This document shows, piece after piece, positions 52,880 through 60,574 of a stretch of DNA of 64,000 nt. The notes under the pieces are model-generated. The model was not told the DNA's origin. It saw only the letters and a list, made by a program, of their open reading frames with translations, and made no database searches. The stretch spans positions 186,001-250,000 of the forward strand of contig NZ_JBBMFT010000001.1 of assembly GCF_040095835.1 (NCBI RefSeq). Direction: 5' to 3'. This DNA is from Flavonifractor hominis (lineage in GTDB: Bacteria; Bacillota; Clostridia; Oscillospirales; Oscillospiraceae). Numbering within the stretch: the first letter of the stretch is position 1; every line of letters begins with the position of its first letter. A program made the position numbers and the translations under genes.

Positions 52880-53602
52880 CTAATTTGCCTCTCCCCCTCC
52901 GTTGCTACAAAGATACTGTATCCATGATGCAGCCAGAGCAGATGCAAGTTTCTTTTGGTAGTCCTCTGTTTGTAGGAGCAGATCCTCTTCAGGGTTTGAT
53001 AAGAAACCACACTCCACTAAAATAGCAGTACATGTGACGTGTTTCATCAAATAAACAGATTCAGGAATAGGCTTTGCCTGCCTGGTGTTTGACGGGTCTA
53101 GAGTCTTACACAGAATAGTCTGAGTAAGCGAGGCGAATGAATCACTGCCTTCTTTTTTTCCGTAAAAAACCTGAGCGCCATGATATTTACTCTCTGGGTA
53201 TGTGTTTTGATGGATGCTGAGCAGTACGGCCTGTTCAATAGAATTGACCAGTTCTACACGATTGTGCAGATCAGATACCTTTTTTTCGTGCAGTGTATTG
53301 GCACTACTGTCATGGAGTGAGCGGTCATCCCAACGAAGTAAGACAGGTACTTCACCGTAAAAGCCGAGAAGCTGATCCAATTTCAAAGAAATAGCAAGAT
53401 TAATACTACTTTCAGGGACTCCGGAATGTGACACGGCTCCCCCGTCTTCCCCACCGTGTCCGGCATCAATTACTAATGTATTGCCGCGGCTACGCACAGA
53501 AGAAAATACAGGTACTATTGTTTGAGGGGTACTAATCAGACAGCAGATAGTTCCGATTACAAAGATGGCCAACAAGACTATACCACCTGATTTTTGTACC
53601 AT
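52880..53602 (-). CDS. cwlD: N-acetylmuramoyl-L-alanine amidase (CwlD-like)
   Basis: This 240-aa Amidase_3 enzyme has an N-terminal signal/anchor (VLLAIFVIGTICCLIS), VIDAGHGGEDGGAVS (zinc His), ESSINLAISLKL (zinc Glu), LLSIHQNTYPES (zinc His) and VECGFLSNPEED (catalytic Glu). CwlD-type amidases prepare muramic-delta-lactam in the spore cortex. ATG 53602 follows AAGGAGGTG. The cwlD assignment rests on size and motifs. Confidence 0.8.
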   Translation of the reverse strand: MVQKSGGIVLLAIFVIGTICCLISTPQTIVPVFSSVRSRGNTLVIDAGHGGEDGGAVSHSGVPESSINLAISLKLDQLLGFYGEVPVLLRWDDRSLHDSSANTLHEKKVSDLHNRVELVNSIEQAVLLSIHQNTYPESKYHGAQVFYGKKEGSDSFASLTQTILCKTLDPSNTRQAKPIPESVYLMKHVTCTAILVECGFLSNPEEDLLLQTEDYQKKLASALAASWIQYLCSNGGGEAN

Positions 53603-53738
53603 GAAAAGACACCTCCTTACCTGCACAGATTATGAGGTATCCCTATTGATTAGTATATCATATTTTTTGAGATAATGGTTGCCTTTTGTGTGTATACGGG
53701 TTACCATAAGGACTATCAGGATAAGGAGGCGAACCATA

Positions 53739-54197
53739 ATGGTATTGGATAGGATTGAGCGAGCATCTCTCTACTATGGTCTTGGCCCACGCTTTCAAAC
53801 AGCGTTGGAGTGGCTGGCACAAATTGACCCGGATACCCTAGTTCCTGGACAGCGGGTAAGTATTGATGGCGAAAATGTATACGCAACTCGCTTTGATGTG
53901 GAGACCAAGCCCGCATCTAATGCCCAGCTGGAAGGCCACCAGAACTATGCAGATATTCAGTTCCTGGTTTCCGGTGAAGAAGCTTTGGGGTATACCGCGG
54001 CAGACTCTGCTGTGGTCCCTGCTGCCGATTACGATGCCACGAAAGACATTCAGTTTTTCACTGCGCAATGGGATACGTTGACGATTTCTCCTGGTACCTT
54101 CTACATTGTATGGCCTCAGGATCTCCATGCGCCGCGCTTGGCCTATAACGGCGTAAAGCCGGTGCGTGTTATTGTAGCAAAAGTAAAATTGGATTGA
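53739..54197 (+). CDS. YhcH/YjgK/YiaL family protein
   Basis: This 152-aa beta-barrel (DUF386) protein contains ENVYATRFDVETKPASNAQL, EGHQNYADIQFLVSGEE and VWPQDLHAPRLAYNG with the conserved His and Glu that bind a metal in relatives. Some members are sialic-acid or alginate anomerases; substrate here is unknown. ATG 53739 follows TAAGGAGG. Confidence 0.85.
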   Translation: MVLDRIERASLYYGLGPRFQTALEWLAQIDPDTLVPGQRVSIDGENVYATRFDVETKPASNAQLEGHQNYADIQFLVSGEEALGYTAADSAVVPAADYDATKDIQFFTAQWDTLTISPGTFYIVWPQDLHAPRLAYNGVKPVRVIVAKVKLD

Positions 54198-54251
54198 TTG
54201 ACAAGCTAATTTTATCGTTTTCCACCATGTATTATCTTTTTCCCTATAATA

Positions 54252-54299
54252 GCCGCCCCATCGCCCTGTTCCGGGCCGATGCGGGCGGTTTCGCTTTTC
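54252..54299 (+). terminator. Terminator after the YhcH gene
   Basis: GCCGCCC-CATCG...CGATG-CGGGCGG stem followed by TTTCGCTTTTCT. Confidence 0.65.
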
Positions 54300-54312
54300 T
54301 CCCCTCTGCATA

Positions 54313-54346
54313 GGATGGAATGAAGAGCGATCTCTTCATTCCATCC
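54313..54346 (+). promoter_or_regulatory. Perfect 15-bp hairpin in the cotJ leader
   Basis: GGATGGAATGAAGAG / CTCTTCATTCCATCC flank CGAT and lie 7 bp before the cotJAB ribosome site AGGAGG. No T run follows, so it is more likely an RNA stability or translation element than a terminator. Confidence 0.55.
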
Positions 54347-54363
54347 ATCTATGCTAGGAGGAG

Positions 54364-54828
54364 ATGTACTTGTATCCTGACACAGACCGTCCCAGCACTT
54401 GCGGTGATAACTGCGGTACATTGCCGGAATGTGCCCCACTAGCGGTTCCCTATGTTCCTTTTCAGCAAACTGGTTCCAAGCGCTATTCGCAACAGGATGC
54501 GCTGAGTAACGGCACGCTTTTTCCGGGGCTGAATCTTCCCTTCCGCATCAAGGATGAGACAGTCCAGGCACTCGGTGGAGAATTGGCAGAACTGCAGGCT
54601 CTTGAATTTGTCCTGCTGGAACTAGGGCTTTACCTGGACACACATCAGGAAGACAGCGAGGCATTTGAGTTATATAAGCAATATGCGTCCATGGAAAAGC
54701 AGGCGCGTGCCACCTATGAGGCAAACCATGGCCCAATTACGCAGTCTGCCACTGCGGCAGCAAAAACTTGGGCTGCCTGGCTAAGCGACCCATGGCCCTG
54801 GAATATCCAGAAAGAAGGTGGGCGTTAA
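54364..54828 (+). CDS. cotJB: CotJA-CotJB fusion spore coat protein
   Basis: This 154-aa protein has an N-terminal CotJA-like part (LAVPYVPFQQTGSKRYSQ, QDALSNGTLFPGLNLPF; residues about 25-60) and a C-terminal CotJB part (LQALEFVLLELGLYLDTHQE, LYKQYASMEKQARATYEANH, DPWPWN). In Bacillus these are two genes of the mother-cell cotJABC operon; here they form one frame. TTG 54370 has better spacing to AGGAGG than ATG 54364. Its stop shares a base with the cotJC ATG (TAATG). Confidence 0.82.
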   Translation: MYLYPDTDRPSTCGDNCGTLPECAPLAVPYVPFQQTGSKRYSQQDALSNGTLFPGLNLPFRIKDETVQALGGELAELQALEFVLLELGLYLDTHQEDSEAFELYKQYASMEKQARATYEANHGPITQSATAAAKTWAAWLSDPWPWNIQKEGGR

Positions 54829-55354
54829 TGTTCCTTTATGAAAAAAAGCTGCAATATCCTGTAAGGATTACCCGTACCAATCCTAAACTGGCCTCTTTTA
54901 TTATCAGTCAGTATGGTGGACCAGATGGTGAACTTGGAGCTTCTCTGCGTTATTTGAGTCAACGATATGCAATGCCTTATCCTGAACTTAAAGGCCTGTT
55001 AACTGATATTGGCACAGAAGAGCTGGGCCATCTGGAGATGATTGGTGCAATTGTGCATCAACTTACCCGCAACCTGACAGAAAAACAGATTTGCGACAGC
55101 GGTTTTGCTCCTTATTTTGTGGATCATACTACAGGAATTTATCCTACTGCAGCGTCTGGCGCGCCCTGGAATGCTGCCGGGATTGGAGTAAAGGGCGACG
55201 TAATTGCAGATTTGACGGAAGATATGGCAGCAGAGCAAAAAGCACGCGTGACATATGACAATATTTTGCGCTTAAGTGATGACCCGGATGTCACAGATGT
55301 TATTCGCTTTTTGCGAGAGCGTGAGATTGTCCATTTCCAGCGCTTTGGCGAAGC
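54828..55354 (+). CDS. cotJC: cotJC 5' coding segment (interrupted gene)
   Basis: Codons 1-175 of CotJC, a manganese-catalase-like ferritin-fold spore coat protein, starting MFLYEKKLQYPV. Likely metal ligands are Glu35 (DGELGA), Glu65 and His68 (GTEELGHLEM), Glu136 (MAAEQKARVTYD) and His169 (EREIVHFQRFGE). The last normal residues are Gly174-Glu175; the family's final helix is missing. The rest, beginning GEAVRLAKEK, lies at 60593-60670 behind a recombinase. Joining at GAAGC restores a 199-aa protein in frame. Confidence 0.93.
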
Positions 55355-56258
55355 AAACCGTACAGGATACAAAACGGCATGCCGCAGGGAAACTTGCGGC
55401 ATGCCGTTTTGTAAGGTTAAACAATTAGTTAGTAGTAGTATTCCAAGTGATAAAACGGGTCAGCATAGTGGCTACTTCGGCTCTGGTGCTGTTGCCGTTA
55501 GGCATCAAGTTCCCCTGAGTATCTCCGTTGAGAATTCCATGAGCAACAGCCCATGCCATGGCATCCTGAGCCCAGGCGGAGATCTGAGCACCATCCTGGA
55601 AGCGGGTCAATGCCTCTTGCTCTTCGGCAGTGGGTGCAGGACTGCCAACACTGCGATAGAGCATCACAGCAAGACTCTCCCGGGTTATAGGCGCATCCGG
55701 TGTAAACACACCAGTGCCTGTACCGCTGACGATTCCCTGCTCTGCAGCCCAAATGGTTGCCTGACTATACCAAATATCATCTGGAACGTCCTGGAAATGA
55801 GAGCCTTGAGAAACGACAGGACAACCCTCCATACGGTAAAGCACAGTGACAAGCATTGCACGGTCCATGGGCATATCAGGGGCAAAAGTATTCTTGCCAA
55901 TACCAGAGAAAAGCTCACGGCTAGCCACAAACTGGACCGAGTCAGAATACCAATCTTCTGCCATAACATCAGAGAACTGTTTGCTGGCGTCCACGAGCTC
56001 AATATGCGCAGACTGTTCCAGCCGCACGGTAAACATGCCAGCCTGATAGAACGAATTCAAGACAGTGCGTTTGGTCCCATCCTCCATGACCTGTACGGCT
56101 ACGGTTCCTGCACTTCCGGAATACGGAATGCGAATAACGGTATGGGAGATGCCATCCGGTACAGTTACATCAGCGCTTACGTGCCCATCCTTGGTTGTGG
56201 TGACTGTGGCATATGCACCGGTCGTTTCGTCTTTAATCGTGGATGTTGTATTATTTGA
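54828..56258 (+). CDS. Unexcised cotJC reading frame with antisense tail
   Basis: In the interrupted chromosome the cotJC frame has no stop at the junction and runs on to 56258, giving a 476-aa product. About 301 residues after codon 175 are antisense to the 3' end of the LRR/SLH gene and have no meaningful homology. A bidirectional terminator at 55369-55412 should end most transcripts first. Gene callers may report this as one long catalase; I regard the tail as an artefact of insertion. Confidence 0.5.
   Translation: MFLYEKKLQYPVRITRTNPKLASFIISQYGGPDGELGASLRYLSQRYAMPYPELKGLLTDIGTEELGHLEMIGAIVHQLTRNLTEKQICDSGFAPYFVDHTTGIYPTAASGAPWNAAGIGVKGDVIADLTEDMAAEQKARVTYDNILRLSDDPDVTDVIRFLREREIVHFQRFGEANRTGYKTACRRETCGMPFCKVKQLVSSSIPSDKTGQHSGYFGSGAVAVRHQVPLSISVENSMSNSPCHGILSPGGDLSTILEAGQCLLLFGSGCRTANTAIEHHSKTLPGYRRIRCKHTSACTADDSLLCSPNGCLTIPNIIWNVLEMRALRNDRTTLHTVKHSDKHCTVHGHIRGKSILANTREKLTASHKLDRVRIPIFCHNIRELFAGVHELNMRRLFQPHGKHASLIERIQDSAFGPILHDLYGYGSCTSGIRNANNGMGDAIRYSYISAYVPILGCGDCGICTGRFVFNRGCCII
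55331..55370. other. Left attachment site of the cotJC element
   Basis: The host half CGCTTTGGC ends at 55349, then core GAAGC (55350-55354), then the element half CGTACAGGATA (55359-55369). The element half is the exact reverse complement of TATCCTGTACG at the other end. Confidence 0.85.
55369..55412. terminator. Bidirectional terminator at the left end of the element
   Basis: An 18-bp perfect stem (arms ACAAAACGGCATGCCGCA and complement, 55369-55386 and 55395-55412) with an 8-nt loop has T-rich ends on both strands. It ends the LRR/SLH transcript and would block readthrough from cotJ. Confidence 0.85.
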
Positions 56259-58730
56259 GGGAATTTCGGGAGAGATGGTACCTCCGCCGCCGGTGCTTCC
56301 GCCACCGGTGCTTCCGCCACCGGTGCTGCCGCCGCCGGTGCTTCCGCCACCGGTACTTCCGCCACCGGTGCTTCCGCCACCGGTGCTGCCACCGCCGGTG
56401 CTACCGCCGTCACCACCAGAAGGCGGTGTGGTTGGCTCCTGATCTGCCTTGGGAACCTGATTTATACGTTCCAGAGCAGTTTTTCGGGCCTGCTCTGCCT
56501 GATCTACCGAGGCAGCACTGCGGACTGCGGCCAGACCTTTGTTCAACTCTTGCTTCAAAGAGTCACGACCTGTGGCAGAGTACTCCTCTTTATCCAGTGC
56601 ATCATATGCATTCTGGAGGGCCAAAATATCGCTCTTTTTCTGCCCTGCCAGTTCATAGCGCTCCTGCAGACCCTGAAGTACACTCGGGCTTATATAATCC
56701 GTTATGCTCGACTCCAAGGTGTTGTAATGGGAAATAGCATTCTGATAGTCGCTCAGATGCTCCTCTTGAACTTCTGTCATGGTGCGGGTGCTGAGGCCAT
56801 CCAGTGCTGCGAGCCAATGCGCAGCCTGTTGCAGATTCATCAGCTCATCGCTAACGGACTGCAGCTCTACACTGGCCTGGCCTACGACCAGACTCTTGTC
56901 CTCCGGATTTTCCAGTGGGCAAAATGCTCCAAGCTGTTCCTGTTCCAGAGTTTTTAAAGCAGTCGTTGCCGCATCATTTGCCTGTTGGGCGTTGGCTTCG
57001 CTCAGATCCTTAGTATGCAGGAAAGACAACGCCTGAGCGTTTGACGATTCCCAAGCGGAGGTAACATCGCCTACACGCTGCTGTATCTTGGGAATTTCCT
57101 TCATTGCTTCAATTCCTGCATTCATAGCCGAGCTCATAGAACTGGTATTCTCAGCGGCTCGGATGTTCTTTGCAGCTTCAGCGTAAGCGTCAGCCAGTGC
57201 ATTCCAGTCCTGAGTGGTGTATTCGGACGATTCATATCCACCAAAAGCAGTTTCCAACTCCTCCAGATAAGGCTTTTGAAGCTCACTGATAGGAGTTTTC
57301 CAGACAGCGTACAATGTAACGACACCATCGGCCTGCGCGGTAAGGCCCTGAACCTGTGCTTGGTCCAGATAACGAACGTACCCATTCTGGGTGGTTGCCC
57401 AACCGGCAAATTCTTTTCCGTCTTTGGTAAAATCGTTAGCGGGAAGATTCAAGTACTGTGTGTAGGTGGCTTCGATCGTTTTTACTTCTCCCTCTCCCCC
57501 GTTGGGATCGAGCTGTATAGTGTATCGGTTGGGAGCCCAGCGGGCATACAGTGTAATACGATCACCGTCGGTGGTTTTACCAGCCAGATTGCTGACTTCT
57601 TCCTCATCCTGATGGGTCAGGTAATCCTCATTGGGCAGGCTGCTCCACTGAACAAAGGTATAGCCATACCGACGAAACGTATTGGTGGGCAGCTGAACGG
57701 GGCTATCCCATGTAGCTGAGATGCCGGGCATGGAACCGGTACCCCCATTAGCAGAGAAATAGATTGTATAGCGGTTTGGAATGCGCTGGCTATATAGAGT
57801 TTGCCCTTGGGCTTCCATTGTTTCCGGGGCAGGCTCTGTAAAAGATGGATCCAGATACCAGGCAACCTGATCGTAGCCGTTAATGGGGTCTTGTTCGCCG
57901 TAGTCGTCCAGATAAATGGTCAGCCCGGGCTGTGTGGGAAGAAAAATCTTTTCCACAAAGTTATTTCTGGCAACAAAACCGCCGCCCTCCAGATTGGTAT
58001 TCTGGCTCATATCCAGTTCCGTCAGCTTGTTATGATCAATATGCAGAAAGCGCAGCTGCTGCAAATGACGTACATCAATAGACGTCAAAGAGTTGCTGAA
58101 CGTTTCGATAAACTCCAACTTACTATTGTCAGTGAGATCCAGCTCAGTAAGTAAATTGTTTCGACAATATAGAGACAACAGCTGTGTACATCCGGACAAA
58201 TTCAGACTGGTAAGCTGATTCATTTCGCAGTTGAGAGCAATAAGTTTGTCATGGCCCGTAAGATCCAATTGCTTCATACGGTTATAACTACAGCTCAAAT
58301 ACATCAGTTCAGAATTCTTTGACAAATCCAGCTGAGCCAGCTGATTGTAGGAGCAGTACAGGCGGGTCAGGGACGGATTGCCAGACAGATCCAGCTCCGT
58401 CAGATTGTTGTTGCTGCAATTCAGAGTTTCAAGATTGGGAAATGCAGACAGACCTGTCAAACTGGTCAGACCAAGTCCGGACAGATTTAGCTCAGTAATA
58501 TTTTGACGCTCTTCTTCGGTTAAGATGCCGTCTGCACCAAATCCGTTGATATTTTTGCTGTCCAGGAGCCACGCCTGAAATTCACGGTCCGGGAAGACAC
58601 TTGTGATTGTAACGTCTCCCTGCGGAGGTTCGGGCTGGATACGTTCCAGAGCTGCACTCGGAATACAGAGTTGACCAATCAGTGCCAAAGAGGTCAGCGC
58701 AACTGGTATTGTTCTGAATTTCGGTTTCAT
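55425..58730 (-). CDS. LRR / InlB-repeat / SLH-domain surface protein
   Basis: This 1,101-aa secreted protein has a signal peptide (about residues 1-28, ending PSAALE) and Leu-rich repeats (about 80-265, units such as LTELDLSGNPSLTRLYCSYN). It continues with InlB-type beta repeats (about 335-490, IYFSANGGTGSMPG and TLYARWAPN), a helical region and nine STGGG repeats. The C-terminus has SLH domains (about 915-1098, FSDVMAEDWYSDSVQFVASR) for wall anchoring. ATG 58730 follows GGAG. It is the element's cargo, driven by a consensus sigma-A promoter, and would be lost on excision. Binding partner unknown. Confidence 0.88.
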   Translation of the reverse strand: MKPKFRTIPVALTSLALIGQLCIPSAALERIQPEPPQGDVTITSVFPDREFQAWLLDSKNINGFGADGILTEEERQNITELNLSGLGLTSLTGLSAFPNLETLNCSNNNLTELDLSGNPSLTRLYCSYNQLAQLDLSKNSELMYLSCSYNRMKQLDLTGHDKLIALNCEMNQLTSLNLSGCTQLLSLYCRNNLLTELDLTDNSKLEFIETFSNSLTSIDVRHLQQLRFLHIDHNKLTELDMSQNTNLEGGGFVARNNFVEKIFLPTQPGLTIYLDDYGEQDPINGYDQVAWYLDPSFTEPAPETMEAQGQTLYSQRIPNRYTIYFSANGGTGSMPGISATWDSPVQLPTNTFRRYGYTFVQWSSLPNEDYLTHQDEEEVSNLAGKTTDGDRITLYARWAPNRYTIQLDPNGGEGEVKTIEATYTQYLNLPANDFTKDGKEFAGWATTQNGYVRYLDQAQVQGLTAQADGVVTLYAVWKTPISELQKPYLEELETAFGGYESSEYTTQDWNALADAYAEAAKNIRAAENTSSMSSAMNAGIEAMKEIPKIQQRVGDVTSAWESSNAQALSFLHTKDLSEANAQQANDAATTALKTLEQEQLGAFCPLENPEDKSLVVGQASVELQSVSDELMNLQQAAHWLAALDGLSTRTMTEVQEEHLSDYQNAISHYNTLESSITDYISPSVLQGLQERYELAGQKKSDILALQNAYDALDKEEYSATGRDSLKQELNKGLAAVRSAASVDQAEQARKTALERINQVPKADQEPTTPPSGGDGGSTGGGSTGGGSTGGGSTGGGSTGGGSTGGGSTGGGSTGGGGTISPEIPSNNTTSTIKDETTGAYATVTTTKDGHVSADVTVPDGISHTVIRIPYSGSAGTVAVQVMEDGTKRTVLNSFYQAGMFTVRLEQSAHIELVDASKQFSDVMAEDWYSDSVQFVASRELFSGIGKNTFAPDMPMDRAMLVTVLYRMEGCPVVSQGSHFQDVPDDIWYSQATIWAAEQGIVSGTGTGVFTPDAPITRESLAVMLYRSVGSPAPTAEEQEALTRFQDGAQISAWAQDAMAWAVAHGILNGDTQGNLMPNGNSTRAEVATMLTRFITWNTTTN
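56276..56412. repeat. 15-bp tandem repeat (STGGG)n
   Basis: About nine near-identical 15-bp units (CCGCCACCGGTGCTT on the plus strand, with CCGCCGCCGGTG variants) encode Ser-Thr-Gly-Gly-Gly. The unit is a multiple of three, so copy-number change alters linker length without a frameshift. Confidence 0.9.
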
Positions 58731-58766
58731 TTTCTTTCTCCATCTATAAAATTTACTTTTAATTGT

Positions 58767-58796
58767 AACCTTTGCCTTGCGGTAGCACATTATATA
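58767..58796 (+). promoter_or_regulatory. Weak candidate sigma-K promoter for the recombinase operon
   Basis: AACC (58767-58770), 17 bp, then CATTATATA (58788-58796), one mismatch from the Bacillus sigma-K form mACm-N16/17-CATAnnnTA. It points to the 54-aa gene and recombinase. AT-rich sequence makes chance matches likely. Confidence 0.25.
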
Positions 58797-58817
58797 TCCT
58801 ACTAATATACTTGTCAA
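58789..58817 (-). promoter_or_regulatory. Consensus sigma-A promoter of the LRR/SLH gene
   Basis: On the minus strand TTGACA (58817-58812) and TATAAT (58794-58789) are 17 bp apart, about 60 bp before ATG 58730. Confidence 0.85.
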
Positions 58818-58902
58818 TGGGTAGGAGAAAACTTTTTTACTTCTGTTGGGCACGCCGGAAACATAGGGTGTATTAAAGATATTTTGAAAGGAGGAGTATA
58901 AA

Positions 58903-59067
58903 ATGTCTTTGATGCCTGAATATACGAGCAAAACTTACACAGTGCTTGGAAAGCATCATAAAGTGATTGTAGAGCATAAGATTCCACTCTTAGCGGAACA
59001 GGAATATGCAGAGCGATGCCGCAGCATTAAAGCGAATTTAGCTGAGGTATTTGCTCGATATGAATGA
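58903..59067 (+). CDS. 54-aa conserved-looking gene coupled to recombinase
   Basis: This 54-aa protein (MSLMPEYTSKTYTVLGKHHK, then VIVEHKIPLLAEQEYAERC, ending AEVFARYE) has an excellent ribosome site GAAAGGAGGAG. Its last 8 bp overlap the recombinase start, implying coupled translation. No domain is recognised. Small proteins in this position can be directionality factors or regulators, but the similarity to any such factor is not established. Confidence 0.7.
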   Translation: MSLMPEYTSKTYTVLGKHHKVIVEHKIPLLAEQEYAERCRSIKANLAEVFARYE

Positions 59068-60565
59068 ATTATGCCCTGTGGATGCTATTTACGCCAGACA
59101 GTCAGTGGAACGATCAGATAGTATATCCATCGAGAGTCAAATTGACTTTTGCAAATATGAGACAAAGGGTGGTGCTTATCGAACCTATATAGATCGTGGA
59201 TATAGCGGAAAAAATATACAGCGGCCAGGGTTCCAACAGATGATGGAAGACATGAAAGCCGGCCAAATTTGCAGAGTCATTGTCTACAAACTAGACCGGA
59301 TTAGTCGTTCGATTCTGGATTTTGCATCTATGATGGAGATTTTTGGCCAGTACCATGTAGAGTTTGTTTCTACCACAGAAAAGTTTGATACTGCATCGCC
59401 TATGGGACGGGCCATGCTGAACATATGTGTTGTATTTGCGCAGCTGGAACGGGAGACCATACAGAAAAGAGTGGCGGACGCCTATTTTACACGTAGCCGG
59501 AAACGGTTTTACATGGGGGGAAGGATTCCTTATGGCTATCGTCTGGTACCGACCGTCCTTGATCATATTAAAACAGCTATGTATGAGCCCATTCCAGAGG
59601 AGGCGGAACAGATCAGACAGATTTATGAACTCTATTCTGAGCCGGAATATTCCTGTGGTGATATTGCAAAATATCTGAACGGGCAGGCACTTACGAAACG
59701 TGGAAAGCCATGGGGACGCACTAGATTAGCAGAGATGCTGCGCAGCCCGGTTTATGTTAAAGCGGATGTATCCATATACCATTTTTTCCAGCAGCAGGGT
59801 GTACAGATTATAAATCCCCCTTCTGATTTCGTCGGTACCAATGGCTGTTATTACTATAAAGGGCGTAGGGAGATCGGGAAAGGTGCAGAGACAGATACAC
59901 AGGGATATCTGGTATTAGCTCCGCATCAGGGGCTAATACCAGCCGAATTGTGGCTAAAGTGTCAGCAGAAGAGACAAGCAGGCAACAAAGCAGCACCACG
60001 CCAGAAGGCAAAAAATACCTGGTTGGCAGGAAAAATCAAATGTGGACTGTGTGGGTATGCCCTAGTGGACAAACACTATAACGATACACGTAACCGCTAT
60101 CTACTCTGTTCCCATAGAATGGACTCTAAAGCATGTCCTGGGCCGGGTACCATATATACGGAAGTGCTAGAAGATGTGGTGCGCGAGGCGCTGTTAGAAA
60201 AGCTGTCAGGACTTCAGTCGCTCCGACAGTCGATGGATATGAGATCAGATCCTATCTTTACAGAAACTACTATTGCATTAAAAAAGGTAGAGCAGGAAAT
60301 TGCGGCTCTTTTGGAACGGCTTACCAGCGCGGATGAGCTGATGTATCGCTATATTCATCAGCGTATCAGTCGGCTTGATCAGCAAAAAGCGGCCCTTCAA
60401 AAGCGGATCCATACTACATTTTCCCGCAGAGACGACCAGAAGGACTGTGTCTGCCCTGCCGATTGGAATCAACTGAGTTTTTCAGATAAGCGGCGTGTTG
60501 TCGAGCTATTGATCGAGACAATCTGCGTTACACAGAATTGCATCCAGATCAAGTGGCGCATCTGA
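59060..60565 (+). CDS. Large serine recombinase of the cotJC element
   Basis: This 501-aa protein has the resolvase domain (catalytic Ser in YARQSVERSDSISIESQID; YKLDRISRSILDF; PMGRAMLNICVVFAQLERE), the recombinase domain (GRIPYGYRLVP, AKYLNGQALTKRGKPWGR) and a zinc ribbon (CGLCGYALV...CSHRMDSKACPG). A coiled coil and C-terminus (VVELLIETICVTQNCIQIKW) follow. It is full length with all core motifs intact, and its stop is 27 bp before the crossover core. ATG 59060 overlaps the 54-aa gene. It most likely excises the element that rebuilds cotJC. Confidence 0.93.
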   Translation: MNELCPVDAIYARQSVERSDSISIESQIDFCKYETKGGAYRTYIDRGYSGKNIQRPGFQQMMEDMKAGQICRVIVYKLDRISRSILDFASMMEIFGQYHVEFVSTTEKFDTASPMGRAMLNICVVFAQLERETIQKRVADAYFTRSRKRFYMGGRIPYGYRLVPTVLDHIKTAMYEPIPEEAEQIRQIYELYSEPEYSCGDIAKYLNGQALTKRGKPWGRTRLAEMLRSPVYVKADVSIYHFFQQQGVQIINPPSDFVGTNGCYYYKGRREIGKGAETDTQGYLVLAPHQGLIPAELWLKCQQKRQAGNKAAPRQKAKNTWLAGKIKCGLCGYALVDKHYNDTRNRYLLCSHRMDSKACPGPGTIYTEVLEDVVREALLEKLSGLQSLRQSMDMRSDPIFTETTIALKKVEQEIAALLERLTSADELMYRYIHQRISRLDQQKAALQKRIHTTFSRRDDQKDCVCPADWNQLSFSDKRRVVELLIETICVTQNCIQIKWRI

Positions 60566-60574
60566 AAGACGCTC

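Noticed and set aside
56276..56412. CRISPR-like array
   Set aside because: The 15-bp units are contiguous without spacers and encode a protein linker in frame.
56065..56442. Pro-rich (PPPVL) frame opposite the LRR/SLH gene
   Set aside because: It is the complement of the STGGG tandem repeat and reflects repeat composition only.
58855..58890. CATAGGGT as a sigma-E minus-10 for the recombinase operon
   Set aside because: No acceptable minus-35 lies at the required distance, and the minus-10 itself is poor.
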